Assembly (NCBI RefSeq): GCF_002836055.1
Contig: NZ_PJBS01000311.1
Location: 1-64,000, forward strand
Origin: Psychroflexus sp. MES1-P1E
GTDB taxonomy: Bacteria; Bacteroidota; Bacteroidia; Flavobacteriales; Flavobacteriaceae
DNA: 64,000 nucleotides
Direction: 5' to 3'
The position numbers and the translations under genes are program-made. The notes below the pieces were generated by a model. The model saw only the letters and a program-made list of their open reading frames with translations, was not told where the DNA came from and searched no databases. Of the stretch, positions 26,387 through 35,177 are shown in pieces (position 1 is the stretch's first letter; every line of letters starts with the position of its first letter).

Positions 26387-26896
26387 ATGAAAACTTTAAA
26401 AACAATCGCAATAGCTTTAATATTGTCATTTGTATTGATGGCACCCTCAAATGCACAGTCGAAAGTAGCACACGTCAACTCACAAGAGTTTGTTCAAGCC
26501 TTACCAAGTTATCAATCTGTAATGACAGAGCTGGATCAACGAGAAAAAACTTATCGTACTGAAATAGATGACTTGTTGAAGGAAGCTCAGAAAACAAACG
26601 AACGTTACCAAAGAGAAGCTGGCACGAAGACTGAAGAAGAAAATCAAAAGAGAGCGATGGAACTGCAAGAAATGCAACAATCCATCATGGAATACAGACA
26701 AACCGCTTCTGAAGATCTTCAGAAAAAACAAGAAGAACTCATGAGACCCGTCTTAGAAAGAGCAAGAGAGGTCATCCAACAAGTTGCTAGAGCAAAAGGC
26801 TATGACTATGTTTTAGATTCTTCACTTGGAGCAGGAGTCCTCATGGCAGACGGTTACGACTTGATGGCAGATGCTAAAACTGCTATTGGAGAATAA
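26387..26896 (+). CDS. OmpH/Skp-family periplasmic chaperone
   Basis: 169 aa with signal peptide MKTLKTIAIALILSFVLMAPSNA. The mature part starts KVAHVNSQEFVQALPSY, followed by a coiled coil with many Gln and Glu and the C-terminal element KGYDYVLDSS. It is a standard Skp-like trimeric chaperone and paralogue of the preceding gene. It ends the bamA unit ahead of a strong terminator at 26920. Confidence 0.92.
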   Translation: MKTLKTIAIALILSFVLMAPSNAQSKVAHVNSQEFVQALPSYQSVMTELDQREKTYRTEIDDLLKEAQKTNERYQREAGTKTEEENQKRAMELQEMQQSIMEYRQTASEDLQKKQEELMRPVLERAREVIQQVARAKGYDYVLDSSLGAGVLMADGYDLMADAKTAIGE

Positions 26897-26919
26897 TTAA
26901 TTCACATTATATTTTTATA

Positions 26920-26950
26920 AAAAAAGACCATCTTTGTGATGGTCTTTTTT
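26920..26950 (+). terminator. Terminator of the bamA-ompH unit
   Basis: A perfect 13-bp stem (26920-26932 with 26938-26950) with a 5-nt loop TTTGT ends in six T on the plus strand, 24 nt after the second ompH-like stop codon. The next gene (murI) starts 14 nt further on. Confidence 0.9.
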
Positions 26951-26963
26951 AGTTATATCCCTT

Positions 26964-27752
26964 ATGTCTAAACACCCTGTTGTATTATTTGATTCTGGTG
27001 TCGGTGGTACATCCCTCCTTAAGGAAATTATCCACTTACTTCCTCGTGAAAATATAGTTTATCTGGCTGATAGTAAAAATGCTCCATACGGACTTCGAAC
27101 AAGCCAAGATATCATCGACTTAAGTATTAAAAATACGGAGTTGGCTATTCAAATGAAGGCTAAGATGATCGTTGTGGCCTGTAATACAGCAACAACAAAT
27201 GCTATTTCATTTTTAAGATCTAACTATTCTCTTCCTTTTATAGGAATAGAACCCGCCATAAAGCCCGCAGCTCTAAATTCAAAAGCAAAACGCATAGGTG
27301 TTCTAGCGACTAAAGGCACTTTAAGCAGTGAGTTATTTAAGCAGACCTCAGAGAGTTTTACCGAAGGTGTTAACGTCATTGAAGTGATTGGAAAAGGAAT
27401 AGTGGAGGCTGTTGAGGGTGGCTGGACCAATGATGAGACGTTTATTAATAACCTGAATCAACAAATTCAACCTTTTATTAAAGAGGATATCGATTATTTG
27501 GTATTAGGGTGCACACACTTCCCCTACATAATTCCTAAACTTAGAGAATTACTTCCAAAGCATGTCACTCTTATCGATTCTGGAAGGGCAGTCGCTAAGC
27601 AAACCAAAACTATTTTGAGAGAAAAACATTTAAAGAATACAGATGATAGTTTTGGGGATATAAACATTTATACCAACACCGACAACTCTTCTCATCTTCA
27701 AGAATTGATGAAGGATTTTAGACATGTAAGTATTACCCGAAGGGAATTTTAA
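26964..27752 (+). CDS. murI: Glutamate racemase
   Basis: Makes D-glutamate for peptidoglycan. It is 262 aa. The two catalytic cysteines lie in VVACNTATTNA (about 73) and LGCTHFPY (about 183), and the N-terminal FDSGVGGTSLLKE is typical. It starts immediately behind a terminator, so either read-through or a cryptic promoter must serve it. It ends tail to tail with the PorP-like gene, sharing the bases TTAA as both stop codons. Confidence 0.95.
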   Translation: MSKHPVVLFDSGVGGTSLLKEIIHLLPRENIVYLADSKNAPYGLRTSQDIIDLSIKNTELAIQMKAKMIVVACNTATTNAISFLRSNYSLPFIGIEPAIKPAALNSKAKRIGVLATKGTLSSELFKQTSESFTEGVNVIEVIGKGIVEAVEGGWTNDETFINNLNQQIQPFIKEDIDYLVLGCTHFPYIIPKLRELLPKHVTLIDSGRAVAKQTKTILREKHLKNTDDSFGDINIYTNTDNSSHLQELMKDFRHVSITRREF

Positions 27753-28795
27753 TAGTTTACAGAGGGGCAGTTACACTTGTAACGCTTTCTATCTTCACCA
27801 AAATCATATCCTAAGGTAATCTGGTGGAAACCTCCTGTAGAAATGACATTCGAATTGGTTTGATACGTATAGGTATACGCTATCATAAATCGATTATAAT
27901 TAAAGCCAAAAAAAGGTGACACATATTGGGGCTTTTGGGACTCTAGTTCAGAAGAGCCAGAAGCTGCAAAATCTATCCCATCTAAAGCGGCTCTGTAAGA
28001 TAGCCCACCCAAAATTTGACCACTATTAAGTTGGTAATACGCCTTCGCATTGAAATCAATATTAGATTGATCAAGAGCTTCTCTATGCTGAAAAAAAAAT
28101 GAAGGTTCAAATAACCAACGTGATTCTGATAAAATAATGGTATAACCAACGGAAGTCATATATTGCCTTTTATTTTTGGTTTCGAAAATTTCTGAAAAAA
28201 CTCTACGCTGCTGTGGGAGTAGATTTTTAAAAGTTACATGAGCGAAAAAATTCAAAAAGAAATATGAAAACCCAATATCTGTATTAAATAAGGTCTCGGA
28301 ACGTTGAGACCCATCTATGGAAGGGTCAGGATTAACTATAGTGTTTAGCCCTTCTTGGTCAAAGCGATCCTGAAGAATATTGGCACTAAATCCAAAAGAA
28401 AGTTGATGGAGATCTGCTGTAGATCTGGAAAACATCAAATGGTAAGCAAAAGTGGCAGTTACTCCCTGTTGTGAAAATCTTCCATTGGAGTCATTATAAA
28501 AAATCCCTCCAAGTCCTACTTTATCATTTATTCTCCCATTGACACTTAGCGTTTGTAAACTTGGGGCATCCTTTACATCTAACCACTGTTGCCTAGCTGT
28601 TAACCTCACTTTATTGTAGTTTGAAGCTCCAGCCATAGAAGGGTGAACCAAATAATAGTTGTCTGTTAAATAATCTGAGTAAATAGGTAAACTCAACCCT
28701 TGAGAAAAAGCAGTAAAAGAGAAAATAACGGATACTAGTATTGCTAAGCAATTACAACTTTTAGAAAAAATTAAAAAAAAGGAATTATTAAACAA
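27749..28795 (-). CDS. PorP/SprF-family type IX secretion-associated outer membrane protein
   Basis: 348 aa with a hydrophobic N-terminus ending at FTAFSQG. Its mature start LPIYSDYLTDNYYLVHPSMAGAS is the PorP/SprF hallmark. The rest is a 12-14-strand barrel-like pattern ending in a Cys-containing tail (KCNCPSVNY). Family members pair with particular secreted adhesins or gliding proteins of the type IX system. No such partner is adjacent here, so this is an orphan copy. Confidence 0.85.
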   Translation of the reverse strand: MFNNSFFLIFSKSCNCLAILVSVIFSFTAFSQGLSLPIYSDYLTDNYYLVHPSMAGASNYNKVRLTARQQWLDVKDAPSLQTLSVNGRINDKVGLGGIFYNDSNGRFSQQGVTATFAYHLMFSRSTADLHQLSFGFSANILQDRFDQEGLNTIVNPDPSIDGSQRSETLFNTDIGFSYFFLNFFAHVTFKNLLPQQRRVFSEIFETKNKRQYMTSVGYTIILSESRWLFEPSFFFQHREALDQSNIDFNAKAYYQLNSGQILGGLSYRAALDGIDFAASGSSELESQKPQYVSPFFGFNYNRFMIAYTYTYQTNSNVISTGGFHQITLGYDFGEDRKRYKCNCPSVNY

Positions 28796-28834
28796 AAGGA
28801 TTTTAAAAGATTTAGTAAAATAAGAGAATCAACA

Positions 28835-28842
28835 CAAATATA
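28835..28842 (-). promoter_or_regulatory. Candidate promoter of the PorP-like gene
   Basis: TATATTTG on the minus strand (28842-28835), about 40 nt before the ATG at 28795. It matches TAnnTTTG; no clear -33 is seen. Confidence 0.4.
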
Positions 28843-28897
28843 AATTTTAAAGTGTTATATAAATTTGTATAATCAAATTATTAATAGAAGCACAAAG

Positions 28898-28930
28898 TTG
28901 AAGCTTTGATTTTATTGTTTTGTAATTTTG
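28898..28930 (+). promoter_or_regulatory. Promoter of the Nfu-type gene
   Basis: TTG (28898-28900) and TAATTTTG (28923-28930) are separated by 22 nt, and the box is 15 nt before the ATG at 28946. It shows that the upstream in-frame TTG at 28928 is part of the promoter and not a start codon. Confidence 0.55.
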
Positions 28931-28945
28931 CTCAAAAGAAAAATC

Positions 28946-29854
28946 ATGCTAAATTACACGGTTGAAATTAAACCTACTAATAAACCCTCTATCCTTAAAT
29001 TCGAATTCAATGAATTTTTGACCAAACAAAAGGGCTACGAATATCATAATATAGAAGAAGCGATGAAGTCTCCAATTGCTTCTCAGTTATTCTACTTACC
29101 CTTTGTTAAAACAGTTTATATTTCTCAAAACTTTATTGCTATTGAGAAATTTAATATTGTAGAGTGGGCGGATGTACAAAACGAGATCTCAGAACAGCTT
29201 CTAAAACATATAAATGATGGCGGTAAAATAGTCGATGAAAAAGAGGAAGACTCCGTCAGCAAAATTCCTGTGACCGTCTATGCAGAAAGCACTCCTAACC
29301 CTTCAGTGATAAAATTTGTCGCTAATAAAAAACTGGTGTTGGAGTCTGCCGAATTTAAAAGTATCGATGATGCAGAACTCTCTCCTCTTGCTCAAAAATT
29401 ATTTCACTTTCCTTTTGTCAAAGAAATATTTATGGATGATAACTATATCTCCATCAATAAATACGACATGGCAGAGTGGGAAGAAATTACCAACGAGTTG
29501 AGAGGCTTTATAAAAGATTATCTCGAAGAGGGGGGAAAGATTTTAGAATCTGGAAAAGTCCAATCTAAAAAAACAGAGGCCCCTACTCCAGAAATTGACA
29601 CTAGCAATCTTGACGATATTTCTAAAGAGATTGTACAAATTCTAGAAGAATATGTAAAACCAGCTGTTGCCAGCGATGGAGGAAACATCATGTTTAAGTC
29701 TTACAACGCCGAGTCAAAAGATGTGCAAGTCATTTTACAAGGAGCTTGTAGTGGCTGTCCATCCTCTACCATTACCTTAAAAAATGGTATTGAATCCATG
29801 CTTAAAGAAATGCTACAGGGTAAAGTAGACACCGTAACAGCCTTTAATGGTTAA
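28946..29854 (+). CDS. NifU/Nfu-family Fe-S cluster scaffold with duplicated N-domain
   Basis: 302 aa. Two successive Nfu N-terminal domains are visible: about 3-95 (VEIKPTNKPSILKFEF...PFVKTVYIS) and about 112-205 (AESTPNPSVIKFVANKK...PFVKEIFMD). The C-terminal NifU domain follows with the cluster-binding CSGCPSS motif near 272-278. It delivers assembled Fe-S clusters to target enzymes. Its stop codon overlaps that of lpxB in the sequence TTAA. Confidence 0.92.
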   Translation: MLNYTVEIKPTNKPSILKFEFNEFLTKQKGYEYHNIEEAMKSPIASQLFYLPFVKTVYISQNFIAIEKFNIVEWADVQNEISEQLLKHINDGGKIVDEKEEDSVSKIPVTVYAESTPNPSVIKFVANKKLVLESAEFKSIDDAELSPLAQKLFHFPFVKEIFMDDNYISINKYDMAEWEEITNELRGFIKDYLEEGGKILESGKVQSKKTEAPTPEIDTSNLDDISKEIVQILEEYVKPAVASDGGNIMFKSYNAESKDVQVILQGACSGCPSSTITLKNGIESMLKEMLQGKVDTVTAFNG

Positions 29855-30963
29855 TTGAAGGAATTAACTATCAATTCGGCGGTTTTACGACTTGCTCCGA
29901 CTCCGCCGAGCTTTGTTTTCAATTCTTTATACTCCTTTTGTAAGTCTTCGCGCTTGTTAAAATCTAAGACTTTATCCAATTCTTGATGAAGTTGTTTGAC
30001 ATTGAAATTACTTTGGATGAGTTCTTTAACTACTTCGCGATCCATTATTAAATTTACCAAAGAGATAAAGCGCAAATTGACGATTTGTTTAGCAATTAAA
30101 TAGGACACAGCATTTGCTTTATAACAAACCACTTCTGGCACTTCAAACAAAGCGGCTTCTAAAGTTGCAGTGCCCGATGTAACAAGAGCTGCATGAGCTT
30201 GACTCAATAAGTTATAAGTGTCGTTTTCTATTAATTTCACTTCTGAATTGGATACAATCGACTTATAAAATTCTTCATCTTGGCTTGGTGCTCCCGCAAT
30301 AACAAATTGGAAAGACGGATAATGTTCTACTACTGAAAGCATAACCGATAGCATTTTAGAGATTTCTTGCTTTCTACTTCCCGGTAACAAAGCAATGATA
30401 GGTTTATCTTCCAATTTATGCTTAAGCTTAAAGGCTTCAAAACTGATGTCTTTTCGTTTTTCAATTTGATCTAACAAAGGGTGGCCTACGAAATGAACCG
30501 GAAAATCATGCCTATTCTCATAAAAGTCTTTTTCAAAAGGCAAAATCACATACATATGATCTACATCTCTTTTTATCGCTTTAATGCGGCTTTCTTTCCA
30601 CGCCCATATTTGTGGAGAAATATAATAATGTGTTGCAAACCCTAATTCTTTAGCCCATTGAGCAATTCTCATATTAAAACCGGGGTAATCTATAAAAATG
30701 ATAGCGTCAGGTTGATATTCTAATATATCGACTTTACAAAAATTAATATTCTTGAAAATAGTTTTAAGGTTAGTGATCACCTCCCAAAACCCCATAAAAG
30801 CGAGTTCTCTATAGTGTTTAACAAGTGTACCACCAACGTCTGCCATGAGGTCACCTCCCCAAAACCTAAAATCTGCTGAGGTATCTTTTTCTTGTAGGGC
30901 TTGCATTAAATTGGAAGCATGCAGATCTCCAGATGCTTCTCCTGCTATAATATAATATTTCAT
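29851..30963 (-). CDS. lpxB: Lipid-A-disaccharide synthase
   Basis: Glycosyltransferase (GT19) joining UDP-diacylglucosamine and lipid X to give the lipid A disaccharide, at the inner face of the cytoplasmic membrane. It is 370 aa, with N-terminal YYIIAGEASGDLHASNLM, the IDYPGFN motif, YYISPQIWAWKESR and LLPGSRKQEI, all typical. Convergent with the Nfu gene (4-bp overlap) and divergent from yicC. Confidence 0.95.
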   Translation of the reverse strand: MKYYIIAGEASGDLHASNLMQALQEKDTSADFRFWGGDLMADVGGTLVKHYRELAFMGFWEVITNLKTIFKNINFCKVDILEYQPDAIIFIDYPGFNMRIAQWAKELGFATHYYISPQIWAWKESRIKAIKRDVDHMYVILPFEKDFYENRHDFPVHFVGHPLLDQIEKRKDISFEAFKLKHKLEDKPIIALLPGSRKQEISKMLSVMLSVVEHYPSFQFVIAGAPSQDEEFYKSIVSNSEVKLIENDTYNLLSQAHAALVTSGTATLEAALFEVPEVVCYKANAVSYLIAKQIVNLRFISLVNLIMDREVVKELIQSNFNVKQLHQELDKVLDFNKREDLQKEYKELKTKLGGVGASRKTAELIVNSFN

Positions 30964-31020
30964 GAACTCAATTTACCTTGCTACAATAGCGAAATTACAA
31001 TAAATTAAGCATTACTCCTC

Positions 31021-31041
31021 GGGGGAATGCTAACTTCCCCC
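31021..31041. promoter_or_regulatory. GC-rich hairpin in the lpxB-yicC divergent gap
   Basis: GGGGGAA (31021-31027) pairs with TTCCCCC (31035-31041) around a 7-nt loop. It is GC-rich within an AT-rich gap and about 24 bp upstream of the yicC -7 box. It could be an operator or a transcript feature; the function is unknown. Confidence 0.3.
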
Positions 31042-31064
31042 TTCAAAGTTCCTATGGGATTTGT

Positions 31065-31072
31065 TACCTTTG
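31065..31072 (+). promoter_or_regulatory. yicC-gmk-nadD promoter -7 box
   Basis: TACCTTTG fits TAnnTTTG, 24 nt upstream of the yicC ATG at 31097. No distinct -33 TTG is visible. Confidence 0.5.
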
Positions 31073-31096
31073 CATAACTTTTTTAGATAAGATTTT

Positions 31097-31963
31097 ATGA
31101 TTCAATCGATGACCGGATACGGTAAAAGCAAATTGGAAGTAGCTGGCAAAACTTTTGTGGCAGAACTCAAATCTCTCAATAGTAAGCATCTAGATGCTAA
31201 CGTAAGACTACCTTCAGAACTTAGAGAACTCGAACTTCCCCTTAGAAATAGATTATCAAAAGCACTTGGCCGCGGTAAAGTAGACTTGTCTCTACAGGTA
31301 GAAAAACATGAAGCAGAAAGCTCTGCGAAGATAAATATCAAAGTAGTTGAAAGTTATCTGAGTCAACTTCAGCAATTCCCATCGTCAACCAATGGAGACG
31401 ACAACCGTTTGTTACAAATTGCAATGTCAATGCCAAACGCCTTGAGTTCAGAAAAAAATGAGCTAGAAAAAGAGGATTCTGAAGCGGTTTATAAAGTTTT
31501 GGAAATGGCTTTAGAACAGATTAATCAATTTAGAACCGATGAGGGAGAGGTTTTAAAAAAAGACTTTGAGCTTCGCATCGATAACCTCACAGAATTACTT
31601 TTAAAAGTAAAAGATATCGATCCCGAACGCATTGCCCACGTGAAGTCTAGATTGCGAAAAGGGATTGAGGATCTAAAGGAAAAAGTGGATGAAAACCGTT
31701 TCGAACAAGAATTGATTTATTACATAGAAAAATACGATATCACCGAAGAGAAAACAAGACTAGACAACCATCTAGATTATTTCAATAAAGCGTTAAACTC
31801 TTCAGATTCTAACGGAAGAAAATTAAATTTTATTTGCCAGGAAATAGGAAGAGAGATCAATACCATAGGTAGTAAGTCCAACTTTGCTCCAATGCAAAAA
31901 GCCGTTGTACAAATGAAGGATGAGCTAGAAAAAATAAAGGAGCAACTCCTTAACGTATTATAA
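31097..31963 (+). CDS. yicC: YicC-family endoribonuclease-like protein
   Basis: 288 aa. The N-terminal MIQSMTGYGKS and the C-terminal SNFAPMQKAVVQMKDELEKIKEQ are the two signature blocks of the YicC/YloC family. An E. coli member has been described as an RNase, but the role in Bacteroidota is not settled. It is the first gene of a tight unit with gmk (2 nt apart) and nadD. Confidence 0.93.
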   Translation: MIQSMTGYGKSKLEVAGKTFVAELKSLNSKHLDANVRLPSELRELELPLRNRLSKALGRGKVDLSLQVEKHEAESSAKINIKVVESYLSQLQQFPSSTNGDDNRLLQIAMSMPNALSSEKNELEKEDSEAVYKVLEMALEQINQFRTDEGEVLKKDFELRIDNLTELLLKVKDIDPERIAHVKSRLRKGIEDLKEKVDENRFEQELIYYIEKYDITEEKTRLDNHLDYFNKALNSSDSNGRKLNFICQEIGREINTIGSKSNFAPMQKAVVQMKDELEKIKEQLLNVL

Positions 31964-31965
31964 GT

Positions 31966-32544
31966 ATGGGCGAATCAAAACAGGGTAAACTCATTGTATT
32001 TTCTGCTCCATCTGGATCTGGCAAAACCACTATTGTAAAACATCTCTTAAGCAAAGAGGATCTAAATCTAGAGTTTTCGATTTCTGCAACCTCTAGATCA
32101 CCAAGAGAAGATGAAGTCGACGGAAAAGATTATTATTTTATGGATTTGAAGGCGTTCAAATCCTATATTAAAAACGAGGATTTTTTGGAATGGGAAGAGG
32201 TTTACAGAGATAACTTTTACGGAACCTTAAATTCTGAGATAGATAGAATTTGGGCCATGGGAAAACATGTGGTTTTTGATATAGACGTTGTGGGGGGTTT
32301 GGATATTAAACGTATTTATCCCACACAAACCTTAGCGGTATTCGTTGAACCTCCAAGTATCGAAGAACTTAAAATCCGACTTAAAAAAAGAAAAACAGAG
32401 TCTGAAGATCGCATTGCCATGCGTGTTGCAAAAGCCTCTATTGAAATGGCCACCGCTCCACAGTTTGACCATATTATAGTCAATGAAGATTTGGATAAAG
32501 CTCTGGACGAAGCTTACCACTTAGTAAAAGATTTTATTCAGTAG
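31966..32544 (+). CDS. gmk: Guanylate kinase
   Basis: Phosphorylates GMP to GDP. It is 192 aa, with the P-loop APSGSGKTT near 14-22, the GMP-binding TSRSPREDEVDGKDYYF region and the lid segment KKRKTESEDRIAMR. Length is normal. It sits between yicC and nadD with gaps of 2 nt each, so it is certainly co-transcribed. Confidence 0.97.
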   Translation: MGESKQGKLIVFSAPSGSGKTTIVKHLLSKEDLNLEFSISATSRSPREDEVDGKDYYFMDLKAFKSYIKNEDFLEWEEVYRDNFYGTLNSEIDRIWAMGKHVVFDIDVVGGLDIKRIYPTQTLAVFVEPPSIEELKIRLKKRKTESEDRIAMRVAKASIEMATAPQFDHIIVNEDLDKALDEAYHLVKDFIQ

Positions 32545-32546
32545 AT

Positions 32547-33128
32547 ATGAAAAAAGTTGGTCTTTACTTTGGAACGTTCAATCCTTTTCACATCGGGCAT
32601 TTGATTATTGCAAATCATTTGGTAGAACATACAGACATGGATGAGGTTTGGCTTGTTATTACTCCACAAAGCCCGTTTAAAAAGAAAAAAAATCTTTTAG
32701 AAAATCATCATAGATTAGAGTTGGTTTACCGAGGCACAGAGGATTATGAAAAATTAAAACCTTGCGATGTGGAATTTAACTTACCTCAACCAAGTTATAC
32801 CTCCAAGACGCTAGCAGAACTCAAAGATTCGTATCCAGACTTAGACTTTTCTTTGATTATGGGAGAGGATAATTTGGTAAATTTCCATAAATGGAGAAAT
32901 TTCCAAAATATTTTGGACAACCATGAGATCTATATTTGTCCACGACACACCAAATCTGAAGTTCCTGAACAGTTCTTGAATCATCCAAAAATCAATATCA
33001 CCACCACTCCTCAAATGGAAATCTCTTCAACGCTAATAAGGGAAATGATAAAATCTGGTAAAAATACACGCCCTCTTCTTCAGCACAAAGTCTGGGAATA
33101 TATGGATGAGATGAATTTTTATAAATAA
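32547..33128 (+). CDS. nadD: Nicotinate-nucleotide adenylyltransferase
   Basis: Adenylylates nicotinate mononucleotide in NAD synthesis. It is 193 aa. The nucleotidyltransferase motif GTFNPFHIGH is near 9-18, and the C-terminal ISSTLIREMIKSGK is the ISST(x)IR element. It is the last gene of the yicC-gmk-nadD unit. Confidence 0.95.
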   Translation: MKKVGLYFGTFNPFHIGHLIIANHLVEHTDMDEVWLVITPQSPFKKKKNLLENHHRLELVYRGTEDYEKLKPCDVEFNLPQPSYTSKTLAELKDSYPDLDFSLIMGEDNLVNFHKWRNFQNILDNHEIYICPRHTKSEVPEQFLNHPKINITTTPQMEISSTLIREMIKSGKNTRPLLQHKVWEYMDEMNFYK

Positions 33129-33249
33129 GCAGAAAGCCTATGCTCGACTTAAAGGTATTTTCCTCCAAGAGTAAATGTGATTATCTTTAAGATTTTTTAA
33201 ATTAACTCTAGAACATAAAAATTAAGATATAGACACTAAAACAAAATAT

Positions 33250-34257
33250 ATGACTAATTCTAATCCGAATTTTGGCGTTATAGGTGGTGGAAGCTGGGCT
33301 ACCGCAATAGTAAAAATGCTATGTGAAAATGTATCGCAAGTGAACTGGTATATGAGAAACAAAGAAGTCATAACCCACATTGAGAAAGAGCACCACAACC
33401 CAAATTACCTTAGCGCCGTAGAATTTGACCCAAAGCAAATCAACTTATCCGATAACATCAATAAGGTCATTCAGGAATCAGATTTTCTAATCTTCGTTGT
33501 GCCTTCAGCCTTTTTAAAAAAAGAACTTGATAAAGTGACGGTCAGTTTAAAAGACAAAATCATATTTAGTGCTATAAAAGGGATTGTTCCAGAATCTCAG
33601 AGTTTGGTTGGGGAACATTTTCATCATGAATATGACATCCCTTTCGACAAAATTGGGGTGATCACGGGACCCTGCCATGCGGAAGAAGTCGCTTTAGAAC
33701 GCCTTTCTTATTTAACCTTGGCCTGTGCCAACGACGATCATGCCAATACCTTAGCAAAGTACTTAAGAAGTGACTATATAAAATGCAATATTTCTGAAGA
33801 CATTATCGGTACAGAGTATGCTGCTGTACTCAAAAATATTTATGCTATTGCTGCAGGAATTGCTCATGGCTTAGGCTATGGTGATAATTTCCAAAGTGTC
33901 TTGATGAGTAATGCAATACGGGAGATGAAACGCTTCATCAAAAAACGCTATAAGTTGAAACGGAATATCAACGATTCTGCGTATTTAGGAGATTTGTTAG
34001 TCACAGGATATTCAGTCTTTAGCCGTAATCGCTATTTTGGAAATATGATAGGAAAGGGCTATACGGTAAAAAGTGCTCAAATGGAAATGAGCATGATCGC
34101 AGAAGGATATTATGCCACTAACTCGGCTTACGAAATCAGTAAATCTTACGGAAATAAAAAACCCAAAACTCCTATTATCAACTCCGTTTATAAAGTTTTA
34201 TATGAAGGTGAAAATCCAAAAGAAGTCTTTACCAAACTAGCTGATAAGCTAAACTAA
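33250..34257 (+). CDS. gpsA: NAD(P)H-dependent glycerol-3-phosphate dehydrogenase
   Basis: Makes sn-glycerol 3-phosphate from dihydroxyacetone phosphate for phospholipid synthesis. It is 335 aa. The Rossmann motif GVIGGGSWATA is at about 9-19, followed by FVVPSAFL, the GPCHAEEV motif and the catalytic Lys region EYAAVLKNIYAIAAGI. A 121-bp gap separates it from nadD, with no clear promoter box. The EamA transporter gene follows after 13 nt. Confidence 0.95.
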   Translation: MTNSNPNFGVIGGGSWATAIVKMLCENVSQVNWYMRNKEVITHIEKEHHNPNYLSAVEFDPKQINLSDNINKVIQESDFLIFVVPSAFLKKELDKVTVSLKDKIIFSAIKGIVPESQSLVGEHFHHEYDIPFDKIGVITGPCHAEEVALERLSYLTLACANDDHANTLAKYLRSDYIKCNISEDIIGTEYAAVLKNIYAIAAGIAHGLGYGDNFQSVLMSNAIREMKRFIKKRYKLKRNINDSAYLGDLLVTGYSVFSRNRYFGNMIGKGYTVKSAQMEMSMIAEGYYATNSAYEISKSYGNKKPKTPIINSVYKVLYEGENPKEVFTKLADKLN

Positions 34258-34270
34258 CCTTTACTTTACT

Positions 34271-35170
34271 ATGAATTCTATTTTAAAAGGAGGGCTTCTA
34301 GTCGCTCTTGGTGCTTCCTGTTACGGTTTGCTTACTACTTTTGTGAAACTGGCTTACGAGGAGCAGTACACTCCTTACGAAGTGACCTTTGCTCAGCTTC
34401 TTATTGGCTTTATTGCTTTGGTTATTTTAAATCTCTTTCTAAAGAAAAGTGAGCCTCCTATAAAGGACTCAAAACTGAGACGGAAGACTATTTTATATCT
34501 TGTCCTCTCTGGGACGTCTCTTGGGTTTACGAGCATATTTTATTATTTAGCTATTCAATACATCACTGTTTCTGTTGGCATTGTCTTGTTGATGCAAAGC
34601 GTATGGATAGGCGTTGTTTTGGATGGAATTATCAATAAGATAAAGCCTACTAAAAGAAAGATTTTTTCGGTTATCCTTATTTTAATAGGTACTGTTTTGG
34701 CGGCAGATTTACTTATAGAAAAACAAGAGGTAGATTTCGCAGGAATTGGATACGGCATACTCGCCGCCTTGTCTTATACGGTTACTATTATGACATCCAA
34801 TAGTGTTGGGCTTCAATATCACCCTATTACTCGAAGCAAATGGATGATGCTCGGAGGGCTCCTTGTTGTTTCTGTGATTACACTTCCAGAACTTATAAAC
34901 TATATGGACTTTGGCATTTTTATAGTATGGGGACCAATTCTCGCTCTATTTGGAACCATTTTACCGCCCTTATTTTTTACAGCAGGTATGCCAAAAATAA
35001 ATGTAGGTCTAGGCGCCATCATTTCTTCCATAGAGTTACCTGTAGCTGTTTTAATGGGCTATTTTGTCTTACAAGAAGAGCAAAATCTTTATAAATGGAT
35101 TGGAATTGCTCTCATTTTATCATCTATAGTATTGATGAATTTGAGAAAAGTTAAAAAGAATCCCCTTTAA
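34271..35170 (+). CDS. EamA-family (DMT) transporter
   Basis: 299 aa with ten hydrophobic segments in two similar halves, the EamA drug/metabolite-transporter layout (GASCYGLLTTFVKLAYEEQ at the start). It is an inner-membrane permease whose substrate cannot be told from the sequence. It lies 13 nt after gpsA and is convergent with the pheS-linked genes. Confidence 0.85.
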   Translation: MNSILKGGLLVALGASCYGLLTTFVKLAYEEQYTPYEVTFAQLLIGFIALVILNLFLKKSEPPIKDSKLRRKTILYLVLSGTSLGFTSIFYYLAIQYITVSVGIVLLMQSVWIGVVLDGIINKIKPTKRKIFSVILILIGTVLAADLLIEKQEVDFAGIGYGILAALSYTVTIMTSNSVGLQYHPITRSKWMMLGGLLVVSVITLPELINYMDFGIFIVWGPILALFGTILPPLFFTAGMPKINVGLGAIISSIELPVAVLMGYFVLQEEQNLYKWIGIALILSSIVLMNLRKVKKNPL

Positions 35171-35177
35171 CGCCAAA

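Noticed and set aside
28928-28946. Nfu start at the upstream TTG 28928
   Set aside because: That TTG is part of the -7 box TAATTTTG, so it is upstream of the transcription start.
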